Origin: Gordonia terrae | GTDB taxonomy: Bacteria; Actinomycetota; Actinomycetes; Mycobacteriales; Mycobacteriaceae | Length of the DNA stretch: 64,000 bases | Direction: 5' to 3' | Assembly: GCF_001698225.1 (NCBI RefSeq) | Contig: NZ_CP016594.1 | Span: forward strand, 5,146,001-5,210,000 | In this document: positions 23,775 through 33,084 of the stretch, in pieces | Position numbering within the stretch: the stretch's first letter is position 1 | How the letters are laid out: each line of letters begins with the position of its first letter | Translations under genes and position numbers: made by a program | Notes under the pieces: generated by a model | Database searches by the model: none | The model's input: the letters and a program-made list of their open reading frames with translations, nothing else | Told to the model about the DNA's origin: nothing

Positions 23775-25058
23775 TCACGATGCCGACGTCGACGCCCTGG
23801 CGTCATCGGGAACGGGGTCGTCCCCCGATTCGGCCGCCTCCTCGGCGGCTCGCCGGCGTTGACGTGGGATCAGTATCTTGCGGTCGATGATCTGATAGGT
23901 CGCCACCACCGCCGCGGCCAGCGCCCACCCGAGCACGATGTCGAAGATGTAGTGCTCGGCCGTGTACACCAGGGCGAACGCCATCGCGAGCGCATAGCCC
24001 ATGAACAGTGTTTTGCCCAATGCCTTCACGCGTGGCCACATGAAGAGCGCGAGGAGCATCGTCAGACCGGCATGCAGCGACGGGATCGCGGCCACCAGGT
24101 TGGACTTGCCCTGCCCGACCTCGACCAGGTTCGACGCCGCGTGGATGTTGAGGAAGCCCCAACCGCGCGCGGAGATCCGTTCGACGTACGGATTGGCGTC
24201 GGGGTACTCGTTGTCGAGCGGGCCGAGCAGCCCGCCCGGTTCCTTCGCCTCGGGCGAGTACATGCAGATGGGGTCGCGTGGGAAGTCCTGGACCTCGGCG
24301 GCGGTGCAACGCGCGGCGGCCCACGGCGGCGCGCCCGGGACGAGCGTGTACCCGACGAGGGCGAGGAACGTCGTCGCCACGAAGCATGCCGCGTAGCGAC
24401 GCCACGCGGCCCGATCCTTCAGCCACAACACCGCCGCGACGGCGTACGGAATGATGAAGTACGACATGTAGACGACGCTGACGATGACCTCCCACCAGGG
24501 CGGGCTCGCCTGCTTGAGGTGCTCCTGCAGCCACGCGGTGGGATTGACCCCACCGGTCAGCCAGGCGTCGAAGTCGATCGCCAGATGCCAGTGGGTGGGC
24601 ATGTCGACGATGCGCGCGACGTCGCGCGTCCAGTCGTAGAGGATCAGGATCAGCGCGAACGGCGCCCAGTCGATGAGGATCGTGATGAACTTGCGCCGGC
24701 CGATGCAGGCGGCCGCGAGTCCCAGGCACATCAGGACGATCAGGCGCGTGCGGTCGAAGGCCAGGCCGTAGAGCGCGACGTGCACCGCCATCAGCACGAT
24801 CCAGGCGCCGATCGCGATGCGTCGGACCATCGTCAGATCACGACGGCTCTCCGGGTCGGCCTCCATCTCGGCCGCGGCGGCCAGATCGTCGAGGACCGGG
24901 GACACTCCCGCCGGGCCGGTGTCGTCGCCGTCGACGTCGTCGCGTTCGGTGTCCACCGAGGAATCCGATGTGGCGGTGGTCGTCTCGGCACTCTCGCGCT
25001 CATCGCGCTTGGAAGATCTGCCCGGCTGCGGGACGCCCACCGACTCGTCGACACTCAC
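23775..25058 (-). CDS. PAP2-superfamily membrane enzyme (inositolphosphotransferase-like)
   Basis: About 427 residues with a charged cytoplasmic N-terminus (about 80 residues) and around eight membrane helices. The PAP2 active-site motifs are IPSLHAG (about residue 324) and TAEHYIFDIVLG (about 368). Length and helix layout resemble the Aur1/Ipt1-like PAP2 enzymes that transfer or remove phosphate head groups on lipids. GTG at 25058 is the likely start; a TTG at 25067 is also in frame. The substrate is unknown. Confidence 0.82.
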   Translation of the reverse strand: MSVDESVGVPQPGRSSKRDERESAETTTATSDSSVDTERDDVDGDDTGPAGVSPVLDDLAAAAEMEADPESRRDLTMVRRIAIGAWIVLMAVHVALYGLAFDRTRLIVLMCLGLAAACIGRRKFITILIDWAPFALILILYDWTRDVARIVDMPTHWHLAIDFDAWLTGGVNPTAWLQEHLKQASPPWWEVIVSVVYMSYFIIPYAVAAVLWLKDRAAWRRYAACFVATTFLALVGYTLVPGAPPWAAARCTAAEVQDFPRDPICMYSPEAKEPGGLLGPLDNEYPDANPYVERISARGWGFLNIHAASNLVEVGQGKSNLVAAIPSLHAGLTMLLALFMWPRVKALGKTLFMGYALAMAFALVYTAEHYIFDIVLGWALAAAVVATYQIIDRKILIPRQRRRAAEEAAESGDDPVPDDARASTSAS

Positions 25059-25292
25059 CCGACACAACCCCGCCTGTCACACCCCGCAGGGCAACCACCC
25101 ACTTAACCTGCCGTCAGTGTAATGGCCATCTCCCGTTGGCGAGCCACCCCGACGGCCAGGCATGTCGGATTCGAGCGCTTTCGGCGAGGCGGCACGCACC
25201 CGACCCGCGCCTTCGGCGGTTTTCTCGGACGCCTCGCCCGGCGGGGTGTTGTGGATCACACTGGAGGCGTCGATCCCCTGAAGGAGGTCTCG

Positions 25293-25508
25293 GTGCCCAA
25301 TCGCTACCTGCGCTACGGCGACCAGCGCTACATCATCAACAAGGAGGCGGAGGCCCGCCTGAACCGCACCCTCGACGCGGTCTACGCCGACGGAACCCGC
25401 GGACACGAGTGGCTGAACCTCTATCACGACAGCGCGGCACCCTGTCGGCTCCTCATCGCCCCCGGGGTGCCGATCACCATCGAGACCGAGCCGTGCCTGG
25501 GTGAGTGA
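25293..25508 (+). CDS. Small conserved-looking protein of unknown function
   Basis: A 71-residue protein that starts at GTG 25293, preceded by AAGGAGG at 25281-25287 with a 5-bp spacer, one of the best ribosome-binding sites in the window. The longer frame back to 25122 has no such site, and its extra 57 residues look unstructured. The protein (PNRYLRYGDQRYIINKEAEA and a C-terminus with RLLIAPGVPITIETE) has no recognised domain. It precedes the endonuclease IV gene by 116 bp on the same strand. Confidence 0.65.
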   Translation: MPNRYLRYGDQRYIINKEAEARLNRTLDAVYADGTRGHEWLNLYHDSAAPCRLLIAPGVPITIETEPCLGE

Positions 25509-25624
25509 CGCACGGGTCCGGGGTCGAGACGCGGCCGGACGTACGTCGCCCCTCCTCGGGTGTGTCCGCGTATCGGCGTCGACGGGGGCGTCGGCCCGTC
25601 GGTGAGGGCAACTATCGTTGTCGC

Positions 25625-26395
25625 ATGCGCATCGGAGCACATCTTCGCGAGGACGCCGACCCACTGGCCACGGCCGCCGAACTCGGGATCGACGTCTTCC
25701 AGATGTTCGTCACAGACCCTCAGAGCTGGAAGAAGCCGCAGCCCAACCCTCGGGCGGCGGAGTTCCGTGAGTCCGACATCGACGTCGTCGTGCACTCCAG
25801 CTACCAGATCAACGTCGCGAGCCTGAACAACCGGTTGCGGATGCCGTCGCGCAAGGCCGTCGAACAGCAGGCGGCCGCTGCCGCCGAGCTGGGTGCCTTC
25901 GGACTCGTGGTCCACGGCGGCCATCTGCGTGACGGCGAGGACAGCGCCGAGGGTTTCGCCAACTGGCGCAAGCTCTTCGACCGCCAGATCGACAAAGGCG
26001 GCTTCGGCGTCCCGATCCTGATCGAGAACACCGCAGGCGGCGACCACGCGATGGCGCGCACGCTGGAGTCCATCGACCGGCTGTGGGAGGCCGTCGGCGA
26101 CTTCGATCAGGCGGGCTTCTGTCTCGACACGTGCCACGCCTGGGCGGGCGGCGAAGACCTCGTCGGGCTCGTCGAGCGGGTCCGCCAGATCACCGGCCGG
26201 ATCGATCTGGTGCATCTCAACAACTCTCGCGACGAGTTCGACTCCGGCCGCGACCGGCACGCCAACCTCGCGTCGGGCCACATCGACCCCGAGGTCCTCG
26301 TCGCGGTCGCCGAGGCGGCGGGCGCGCCGGTCATCCTGGAGACCCCGGGCGACGGCATTCCCGACGACCTCGCCTATCTGCGCGAGTCGCTGTAG
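25625..26395 (+). CDS. nfo: Endonuclease IV (AP endonuclease, Nfo/End)
   Basis: A 256-residue TIM-barrel enzyme that cuts DNA at abasic sites in base excision repair. It aligns along its length with M. tuberculosis End (Rv0670, about 252 residues). Metal ligands are visible: VVHSSYQIN, VVHGGH, LIENTAGGDHAMA, FCLDTCHAW, LVHLNNSRDE, SGRDRHANL and ILETPG. The ATG at 25625 aligns with the M. tuberculosis start; the longer frame adds about 40 unlikely residues. It converges with the next gene with a 9-bp gap. Confidence 0.93.
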   Translation: MRIGAHLREDADPLATAAELGIDVFQMFVTDPQSWKKPQPNPRAAEFRESDIDVVVHSSYQINVASLNNRLRMPSRKAVEQQAAAAAELGAFGLVVHGGHLRDGEDSAEGFANWRKLFDRQIDKGGFGVPILIENTAGGDHAMARTLESIDRLWEAVGDFDQAGFCLDTCHAWAGGEDLVGLVERVRQITGRIDLVHLNNSRDEFDSGRDRHANLASGHIDPEVLVAVAEAAGAPVILETPGDGIPDDLAYLRESL

Positions 26396-26404
26396 TTCGT
26401 CACG

Positions 26405-26944
26405 TCACCGGACCGGGTAGGCGGCGACGTTCATGACGACCGTCCCCCGGCAGGGCCCGCCGTAGATCGTGGTCCGCCACACGCCCTTCAGGGATCCGTC
26501 GCTCTGCGGCTTGTAGGTCGCGACCGACCGCGCCGGACGCCACACCTTGGGCACGCCGACCCCCTGCCAGCAATCCCACTGCCAGCTGTAGCGATGCACC
26601 CAGGAACCGTTCTGCCAGGTGTATCGCGGTGGTTGCGGCAGCGTCGGATTGGCCGGCTTGGGTCCGCCGACGACGGTCGCGACGCATCGGCTGCGCACAC
26701 AATCGGTGTCGAAGGTGTAGTCGTCGGAGAAGTCGGGCTCGCGTTGGCGTGCCGCCAGGCTGGTCCCGGTCTTGGAAGCCGCGAACCGCTTGAGCGAGTA
26801 CACGCCGTCCCAGGTCGGCTTGGGCGCCGCGTCGGCGGAAGCGACGCTCACCAGCAACCCGGCGGCCAGGGCGAGGATCACGGTCACGATGCTCGCCGGA
26901 ACGACCACCATATTTCGGCGTCCGGCGATGGGAGATCTGCGCAT
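26405..26944 (-). CDS. Exported protein of unknown function
   Basis: A 179-residue secreted protein with a signal peptide (about residues 12-39, cleavage after ADA). The mature domain of about 140 residues has paired cysteines (FDTDCVRSRCVAT; WDCWQG; GGPCRGTV) and many tryptophans (PTWDGVYSL, WQNGSWVHRYSWQWDCW). Similar small Cys/Trp-rich exported domains occur in mycobacteria, but no function is known to me. It lies alone, between the convergent nfo gene and the divergent fadE5. Confidence 0.7.
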   Translation of the reverse strand: MRRSPIAGRRNMVVVPASIVTVILALAAGLLVSVASADAAPKPTWDGVYSLKRFAASKTGTSLAARQREPDFSDDYTFDTDCVRSRCVATVVGGPKPANPTLPQPPRYTWQNGSWVHRYSWQWDCWQGVGVPKVWRPARSVATYKPQSDGSLKGVWRTTIYGGPCRGTVVMNVAAYPVR

Positions 26945-27060
26945 TCACCCATTGCAGCGCAGATCCGGGCGGCGCGTCGGCGTTGGGCGATTCTCGTCGT
27001 CGTACCCGCGGGCGCAGATCACACATCTTCCGATTGATCCGGCGAGAAGATGGGGCTATT

Positions 27061-27085
27061 CTATGGTTACCGGCGAGTAACATAG
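27061..27085. promoter_or_regulatory. Candidate TetR operator upstream of fadE5
   Basis: GTTACCGGCGAGTAAC (27066-27081) is an inverted repeat with 5-bp arms, extended outward by CTAT/ATAG. It fits TTACY-N4-RGTAA, the same pattern as the sites at 37772-37787 and 40887-40902. It lies about 110 bp before the fadE5 ATG, next to a TATTCTATGG stretch that could be the -10 region. Confidence 0.65.
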
Positions 27086-27191
27086 CTCGGACCGACCAGG
27101 CCCCTCACCCGGCCGGTACGCGCACACCCGTGGGCGATCGGACCGGGTCGAGGATGCCAACGCAGACGGCCACACCAGACAAGGAACCACC

Positions 27192-29027
27192 ATGGGCCAT
27201 TACAAGAGCAACATGCGCGACCTGCAGTTCAACCTCTTCGAACTGTTCGAGCTCGACAAGGTACTGGAGTCCGGCGACTTCGGTGACCTCGACCGCGAGA
27301 CCGCCGTCGACATGCTGCGCGAGGTCCGCGCGCTGGCCGAGGGTCCGATTGCCGAGTCCTTCGTCGACGCCGATCGCAATCCCCCGGTCTTCGATCCCGA
27401 CGAGCACAGCGTCACGATCCCCGAGTCCTTCAAGAAGTCCTACAACGCCCTGGTCGAGGGCGGCTGGGACAAGATCGGCATCGCCGAGGAACTGGGCGGA
27501 CTCCCCGCTCCCCGGTCGCTGTACTGGGCGATCGGCGAGATGATCCTCGGCGCGAACCCGCCCGTGTTCATGTACGCCGCCGGCGCCGGCTTCGCCAACA
27601 TCTTCTACAACAACGGCACCGATGAGCAGAAGAAGTGGGCCGCCATCTGTTCCGAGCGCGGCTGGGGCGCCACCATGGTGCTGACCGAGCCCGACGCCGG
27701 CTCCGACGTGGGCGCCGGACGCACCAAGGCCGTGGAGCAGGAGGACGGCTCCTGGCACATCGACGGCGTGAAGCGGTTCATCACCTCGGCCGATCAGGAC
27801 ATGACCGAGAACATCTTCCACCTCGTGCTCGCCCGCCCCGAGGGCGCCGGGCCGGGCACCAAGGGCCTGTCGCTGTTCTTCGTGCCCAAGTTCCACTTCG
27901 ACTTCGAGACCGGCGAACTCGGCGAGCGCAACGGCGTCTACGTCACCAACGTCGAGCACAAGATGGGCATCAAGGCGTCGGCCACCTGTGAGGTCACCTT
28001 CGGTCAGCACGGCACCCCGGCCAAGGGCTGGCTCGTCGGCGACGTCCACAAGGGTATCGCGCAGATGTTCGAGGTCATCGAGCACGCGCGAATGATGGTG
28101 GGCACCAAGGCCATCTCGACTCTGTCGACCGGCTACCTGAACGCGCTCGAGTACGCCAAGGAGCGCATCCAGGGTGCGGACATGACGCAGATGACCGACA
28201 AGGCCGCACCGCGCGTGTCGATCACCCATCATCCCGACGTGCGTCGTTCGCTGATGACCCAGAAGGCCTACGCCGAGGGTCTGCGCGCGATCTACCTCTA
28301 CACCGCGTCGCATCAGGACACCGCCGCCGCGAAGATCGTCTCCGGCGCCGACCCCGAGATGGCCCACCGCGTCAACGATCTGCTGCTCCCGATCGTCAAG
28401 GGCGTCGGCTCCGAGCGCGCCTACGGCACCCTCGGTCACGAGTCGCTGCAGACGCTGGGCGGTTCGGGCTTCCTCCAGGACTACCCGATCGAGCAGTACA
28501 TCCGTGACTCGAAGATCGACTCGCTCTACGAGGGCACCACGGCCATCCAGGCCCAGGACTTCTTCTTCCGCAAGATCATCCGCGACAAGGGCCAGGCCCT
28601 CGCACACGTCGCCGGACAGATCCAGACCTTCATCGACTCCGAGGCGGGCAACGGCCGGCTGAAGACCGAGCGGGCACTGCTGAAGACCGCACTCGACGAC
28701 GTGCAGGCGATGGCAGCCTCGCTGACCAACGATCTGATGGCGGCACAGGAGAACTCGGCCGAGCTGTACAAGGTCGGACTCGGTTCGGTCCGCTTCCTGA
28801 TGGCGGTCGGCGACCTACTCATCGGCTGGCTGCTCCTCCGCCAGTCCGAGGTGGCTCTCGCGGCCCTCGACAACGGGGCCTCCGACGCCGACAAGTCCTT
28901 CTACGAGGGCAAGGTCGCCGTGGCGAGCTTCTTCGCGAAGAACATGCTGCCGCTCCTCACCGCGGTCCGCGTGACCGTCGAGAACATCGACAACGACATC
29001 ATGGAGCTCGACGAAGCGGCCTTCTGA
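27192..29027 (+). CDS. fadE5: Acyl-CoA dehydrogenase FadE5
   Basis: A 611-residue acyl-CoA dehydrogenase for the first oxidation step of fatty acid beta-oxidation. It matches M. tuberculosis FadE5 (Rv0244c) from [10 protein letters not shown] to the C-terminus [11 protein letters not shown]. Features are [14 protein letters not shown] for FAD, the conserved Glu447 in [15 protein letters not shown] and the extra C-terminal helical domain of long ACADs. The gene is separated by about 7 kb from fadA2 and fabG4, which follow at once in M. tuberculosis, but it shares an operator motif with them. The last 34 bases are duplicated downstream. Confidence 0.96.
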   Translation: MGHYKSNMRDLQFNLFELFELDKVLESGDFGDLDRETAVDMLREVRALAEGPIAESFVDADRNPPVFDPDEHSVTIPESFKKSYNALVEGGWDKIGIAEELGGLPAPRSLYWAIGEMILGANPPVFMYAAGAGFANIFYNNGTDEQKKWAAICSERGWGATMVLTEPDAGSDVGAGRTKAVEQEDGSWHIDGVKRFITSADQDMTENIFHLVLARPEGAGPGTKGLSLFFVPKFHFDFETGELGERNGVYVTNVEHKMGIKASATCEVTFGQHGTPAKGWLVGDVHKGIAQMFEVIEHARMMVGTKAISTLSTGYLNALEYAKERIQGADMTQMTDKAAPRVSITHHPDVRRSLMTQKAYAEGLRAIYLYTASHQDTAAAKIVSGADPEMAHRVNDLLLPIVKGVGSERAYGTLGHESLQTLGGSGFLQDYPIEQYIRDSKIDSLYEGTTAIQAQDFFFRKIIRDKGQALAHVAGQIQTFIDSEAGNGRLKTERALLKTALDDVQAMAASLTNDLMAAQENSAELYKVGLGSVRFLMAVGDLLIGWLLLRQSEVALAALDNGASDADKSFYEGKVAVASFFAKNMLPLLTAVRVTVENIDNDIMELDEAAF

Positions 29028-29097
29028 GGCAAAAGGAGTCAGACGGAAGGCCGCCCGCCGAGGGACATCATGGAGCTCGACGAAGCGGCCTTCTGAG
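28995..29097. repeat. Duplicated 3' tail of fadE5
   Basis: The last 34 bases around the fadE5 stop (28995-29028) recur exactly at 29064-29097, including the stop codon. The copies are 69 bp apart, start to start. The second copy follows no open frame of its own. It is a recent partial duplication or a trace of recombination. Confidence 0.95.
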
Positions 29098-29114
29098 CTA
29101 CTTCACGAACAAAA

Positions 29115-29152
29115 GAGAACTTCCACCGGCGAATCCGCCGGTGGGAGTTCTC
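29115..29152. terminator. Strong hairpin terminator between fadE5 and LppU-like gene
   Basis: A stem of about 17 bp (arms 29115-29131 and 29136-29152, loop AATC) lies between two convergent genes. Read on the minus strand it is followed by TTTT, so it is a good intrinsic terminator for the LppU-like gene. On the plus strand it lacks a T tract. Confidence 0.8.
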
Positions 29153-29174
29153 GTCCATGTGGACTCGGCGCAGA

Positions 29175-29924
29175 TCACTCGATGACGCTGAAGCAGTAAC
29201 CGACCGGCCGCGGCTTGTCCGCGAAATAGCTGCCATCTGCGTCGGGGCACTCGGGCTCACCCGAAGCCTTGGTGTCGACGCGGATGTTGGTTCCGCCGGA
29301 AACCGGTGCACCGCATTCGATCTCACGGATCTCGGCGAGGGCAGTGCCGGTGGTCGCGGCCGGCAGGTAGTAGCAACGCCCCTCCTGGTACACCGGCGCA
29401 AGGCACAGGGCACCATCCTGGCCCGCCACCCAGTAGCGCGAGTAGTTGGCGCCGCACAGTCCCTGCGTGATGGACTTCTCCGCGACGACATAGTGGAAGT
29501 CGGTGTCGCCGCACGACACTTCCTTGGCCTTGAGCGTGTCCGGTTCCGCGGTCACGACGATGCACTCGCCCGCCTCGACGTCACTGACGTCCGTGATCCC
29601 ACCACCCTGCGACGCGGACAGCAACACCCTCGCCACGCCGCCGGCGATCACGATGAGCAGCAGTACGCCCACGACGCCCAGCGCGACCCACAACCCGGTG
29701 CGCTTCTTCTTCGGCGGCGGCGGGAACGGCGGGCCGGGCGGGTACATCCCACCCGGCATCGGGCCACCCTGATAGGGCGGCGGCGTGCCATAGGGCACCT
29801 GGTTCGGTGGCGGAGCACCGTAGTGCTGATTCGGTGGCGGGTACCCGCCCTGCGGTGGATACTGCCCGGGCTGTGGGTGTGGCCCGAATCGAGGGTCCCC
29901 CGGTTGATATGGCGAGTTCGTCAC
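29175..29924 (-). CDS. LppU/SCO3897-family membrane-anchored protein
   Basis: A 249-residue protein. A Pro/Gly/Tyr-rich cytoplasmic region (about 1-75) is followed by a Lys-rich stop-transfer, one transmembrane helix (about 78-102) and an extracytoplasmic domain with paired cysteines (GECIVV, VSCGDT, GLCGANYSRYW, CLAPV, RCYYLP, ECGAP). The domain matches the LppU/SCO3897 group of unknown function. GTG at 29924 was chosen because the extension to 30059 would translate the large hairpin at 29992-30052. Confidence 0.75.
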   Translation of the reverse strand: MTNSPYQPGDPRFGPHPQPGQYPPQGGYPPPNQHYGAPPPNQVPYGTPPPYQGGPMPGGMYPPGPPFPPPPKKKRTGLWVALGVVGVLLLIVIAGGVARVLLSASQGGGITDVSDVEAGECIVVTAEPDTLKAKEVSCGDTDFHYVVAEKSITQGLCGANYSRYWVAGQDGALCLAPVYQEGRCYYLPAATTGTALAEIREIECGAPVSGGTNIRVDTKASGEPECPDADGSYFADKPRPVGYCFSVIE

Positions 29925-29991
29925 GCCGCGAAGACTACCGGTGAGCATTGAAACGTCCAGCGCACCGGCATTCGGCAACCGAACCGCACGT

Positions 29992-30052
29992 CCACCACTT
30001 TTCGGCACATCCACCCCTTCTGAAGGGGGTGGATACACCGAAAAGTGGTGGG
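29992..30052. repeat. Long near-perfect inverted repeat
   Basis: Arms of about 28 nt (29992-30020 and 30025-30052) pair with a four-base loop and a few mismatches, including CCACCACTTTTCGG against CCGAAAAGTGGTGG. It lies between the glycerate kinase stop and the LppU-like start. It could be a terminator for garK or a small MITE-like relic. No T tract was seen. Confidence 0.8.
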
Positions 30053-30064
30053 TTTGCAAACCGG

Positions 30065-31282
30065 TCAGACCGCCTTCTTGCGCTTCCGATGTCCTGCGCG
30101 GGCCGAGACCGCGGCGCCGAGGAGGATCATCCGCATCGTGCGCTCGGCGGCGTCGGCGAGAAGTTGTTCGCCGTTGGCGACGGCCTCCGACAGCGCCATG
30201 GGTACCGCGATGATCGATGCGATCGCCCCGATCCCGACATCGTGGACCGACGGTGCGCCGTGACCGAGAGACCCGGCCAGCGCGACCACCGGAACGCCTC
30301 GAAGCTGCGCGCGGCGGGCCACCTCAGCGGGCACCTTCCCGTGCGGGGTCTGGAAGTCGATGGAACCCTCGGCCGTGATCACGAGGTCGGCCTTGCCGAT
30401 CCGATGATCGAGGTCGATACCCGACAGGCCGGAATCGAGCAGGGCGTCGAACCGTGATCGCAGGATTCCGCCGATCGCGGCGAGTCCCGCACCGAGGCCG
30501 CCCGAGGCGCCGGAACCGGGCCCGTGGCGATAGTCGATGTCGGGCAACCCGTCCCGCTGCAGGACATCCGCCCAGACGTCGAGCGCAGCCGCCAGCTCGT
30601 CCACCTGTACGGGCGTCGCCCCCTTCTGCGGTCCGAAGACTCGCGCGACACCGTTCGGCCCCGTGAGGACGTTGTGCGGATTGCCCGCGATCACCATCTC
30701 GGTCTCACGGAGGCGGGGATGCAGACCGGTCAGATCCAGCGACGCCGCGCGTGCGAGTTCACCACCACCGCGGCCGATCTCGTGCCCGGCATCATCCAGA
30801 ACGCGCGCGCCGAGGGCCTGGAGCGCCCCGGCACCGCCGTCGCACGTGCCCGAATCGCCGCAGCCGACGAGGATCGCCGACACACCCGCATCGAGCGCGG
30901 CGGCGATCAACTGTCCGACACCGAAGGTGGTGGTCGCACCCGGATCCCGCTGACCCGCCGGGACGAGCGCCAGTCCCGCGGCGGCGGCCATCTCGACGAC
31001 ACCGATGCGATTCCGGCCGACGCCCACCTCGGCCCAGTGCGACTTCACGGGATCGCCGGTGGGGCCGCAGACGGTCAGCTCGTGGAGCCGCCCGTTGCCC
31101 GCGGCGGCCAGGATGCGCGCCGTTCCCTCGCCGCCGTCGGCGATGGGCGCGATGTCGACCCGCACCCCGGGGAGCGTGCGCCGGACCCCCGCGGCGATGG
31201 CACCGGCCACCGACACGGCGTCGAGGCTCTCCTTGAAACCACTCGGGGCGACCAGGATTCGTTGCGGAACTCGGACGGACAT
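30065..31282 (-). CDS. Glycerate kinase (GarK/GlxK family)
   Basis: A 405-residue glycerate kinase type 1. It has the N-terminal APSGFKESLDAVSVA, the PIADGGEGTARIL motif, VGCGDSGTCDGGAGALQALG, and RVFGPQKGAT near residue 220. It phosphorylates D-glycerate to 2- or 3-phosphoglycerate and so feeds glycolysis. The ATG at 31282 is preceded by CAGGAG and a 6-bp spacer; the frame continues far upstream but overlaps the permease. It lies 89 bp downstream of the SLC13 permease on the same strand, suggesting uptake and use of one substrate. Confidence 0.92.
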   Translation of the reverse strand: MSVRVPQRILVAPSGFKESLDAVSVAGAIAAGVRRTLPGVRVDIAPIADGGEGTARILAAAGNGRLHELTVCGPTGDPVKSHWAEVGVGRNRIGVVEMAAAAGLALVPAGQRDPGATTTFGVGQLIAAALDAGVSAILVGCGDSGTCDGGAGALQALGARVLDDAGHEIGRGGGELARAASLDLTGLHPRLRETEMVIAGNPHNVLTGPNGVARVFGPQKGATPVQVDELAAALDVWADVLQRDGLPDIDYRHGPGSGASGGLGAGLAAIGGILRSRFDALLDSGLSGIDLDHRIGKADLVITAEGSIDFQTPHGKVPAEVARRAQLRGVPVVALAGSLGHGAPSVHDVGIGAIASIIAVPMALSEAVANGEQLLADAAERTMRMILLGAAVSARAGHRKRKKAV

Positions 31283-31371
31283 CGGCACTCCTGTTGATCG
31301 ATCGGACGAGGTCTTGACGATGGGGCGGGACAGGTGCCCCAGGCACTGTCGGGACAGTCGCGGCGCGACGG

Positions 31372-32937
31372 TCAGGACGAGAGCAGGGGCAGGCCGAGGT
31401 AGGGCCAGACCCAGCACGCGAAGATGAGGAGCACCACCAGCGACACCGGTGCGAGCAATGCCGACATCGTGAGCAGATGGCGCGGTTGATAACCCGGTAC
31501 GTCGGCGCTCGCGGCGAACATGGCGACCGGTTTCGCCGAACTCGTGAGGGTGATGCAGAATCCGGCGGCCGCGGTGGAAAGGAAGGCTGCGGCAACCGGG
31601 TCCACCCCGACGACCGGCGCGGTCACCACGATGATCGGGACCAGCACCGCGGAACGGGCAGAACGGGATTGGATCACGAGGTGTGCGAGCAGCGAGACAA
31701 CAGCCGATACGACGACGAACACCATCGCAGCAGCCGGGCCGGTCTCGGCGATGGAACCGAATGCCCGATCCGCCAGCCATTGCGCGGCGCCACTGGAGTT
31801 GAGTGCCATCCCGAGGGCGAGCGTGGCCGCCATGAACAGCAGGAGCGTCCACGGAATGGTCTTCAGCGCCGCACCGAGCGTAGTCGCGCCGACCGCCGGG
31901 GCGGACGCGGCCAGCGCGCCGAGAACCGCGACGATCGCCGGGTCGACGCCGTGCAGCGGTTCCGAACACCAGAGCACCACCACGAGCCCGAGGACGACCG
32001 ACACGCGGCGTTGTGCGGACGTGAACGGACCGGAGGTCGCCATCCCGGTCGTCTCGAATGCGTTCGGCGGCACGGACAGCGGACGAGTCCGCTCGCCGTG
32101 GTCGGTCATCAGCCACAGCGCCGACTCCGCCGCGAGGTGCGACCACACGACGGCCAGCGGCACGCCCAGTACCGCCCACTGTAGGAATCCGATGCCCGTT
32201 CCTGTTGCCGCCGAGACGATCTCAGCAGTGATGAGGTGCGCGCCGGCACCCAGGAGTGATCCGACCGCCGAGAACAGGATGACGAACGGGAAGACCAGTG
32301 CAAGACACAGCACGAGTCGCGGCCGATCACGCAGGACCGCGGCCAGAGCGAGGAAGATCGGGAGTGCCAGAGCCGCACGCCCGGACGTCGCCGGGACTGC
32401 GAAGGTGGTCAGCAGGAGCGCAGCGGTGATGAGGTGCACCAGCTGACGTGGTGTCCGGGCCAGGCGAACGACCCGCGCAGACACCCGGGCCGACAGTCCC
32501 GACGCCGTGACCGCAGCCGCGATCACGAAGGCCCCGATCAGAAGCCAGATCACTCCCGAGCCAAGAGTTCCCGCAAAGGTGTCGGCGTCGATGATCCCGA
32601 AGACCACCAGTGCGATGCCACCGCCCAGGGCGACGTAGGTGTCATCGAGGGGCGAGAAGATCCACGCCCACACCGCGATCAGGAAGACGAGCAGCGTCAC
32701 GACGGCGTCGAACGACAGCTCTCCCGACCAGCCGGCGTGGCCGACGAACGCGCCGGCGGCCACCACCACGGCGAGACCTGCTGCCGCCCAGGGCGTCAGC
32801 ACCCCGCCGTCGACGTCCCGGACACCGCGTCGGGGTGGCGGGGACACGACAGGATGCGCAGGCGGTCGCGTCGCGTACATCGTCACCGCGTGTCCCGGGT
32901 GTCCCGGGTCTCGGTCGATCGCGTGCGGAACGTTCAT
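31372..32937 (-). CDS. SLC13/DASS-family anion permease
   Basis: A 521-residue membrane protein with about twelve helices. It resembles the divalent anion:sodium symporters, with two repeats each containing a hairpin (LLIGAFVIAAAVTASGLSAR; AALALPIFLAL) and a C-terminal VPIIVVTAPVVGVDPVAAAF. With the downstream glycerate kinase it may import glycerate or a related C3/C4 acid. The ATG at 32937 was chosen; 32973 is an alternative, and neither has a clear ribosome-binding site. A palindrome lies about 50 bp upstream. Confidence 0.8.
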   Translation of the reverse strand: MNVPHAIDRDPGHPGHAVTMYATRPPAHPVVSPPPRRGVRDVDGGVLTPWAAAGLAVVVAAGAFVGHAGWSGELSFDAVVTLLVFLIAVWAWIFSPLDDTYVALGGGIALVVFGIIDADTFAGTLGSGVIWLLIGAFVIAAAVTASGLSARVSARVVRLARTPRQLVHLITAALLLTTFAVPATSGRAALALPIFLALAAVLRDRPRLVLCLALVFPFVILFSAVGSLLGAGAHLITAEIVSAATGTGIGFLQWAVLGVPLAVVWSHLAAESALWLMTDHGERTRPLSVPPNAFETTGMATSGPFTSAQRRVSVVLGLVVVLWCSEPLHGVDPAIVAVLGALAASAPAVGATTLGAALKTIPWTLLLFMAATLALGMALNSSGAAQWLADRAFGSIAETGPAAAMVFVVVSAVVSLLAHLVIQSRSARSAVLVPIIVVTAPVVGVDPVAAAFLSTAAAGFCITLTSSAKPVAMFAASADVPGYQPRHLLTMSALLAPVSLVVLLIFACWVWPYLGLPLLSS

Positions 32938-32983
32938 GGCGACAACAATGGAGCGTGGGTGTGACGCCTCCATGAGACGCGCA

Positions 32984-32997
32984 TGAAAGTTCTTTCA
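32984..32997. promoter_or_regulatory. Palindrome upstream of the SLC13 permease
   Basis: TGAAAGTTCTTTCA is a perfect palindrome with 6-bp arms and a 2-bp centre. It sits about 50 bp before the permease start, where an operator would be expected. No regulator gene is adjacent. Confidence 0.45.
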
Positions 32998-33084
32998 CGT
33001 GAACAGGTCACGAACAACGAGAAACGCACCGCCGGATGATCGACGGTGCGTGTGCTCGACGAGGGTCGTCCTCGCGAATGTCGG

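Noticed and set aside
29064..29097. A small gene in the duplicated fadE5 tail
   Set aside because: It is an exact copy of the coding end without start or ribosome-binding site.
29925..30059. Longer start for the LppU-like protein
   Set aside because: It would translate the large inverted repeat and adds a composition unlike the family.
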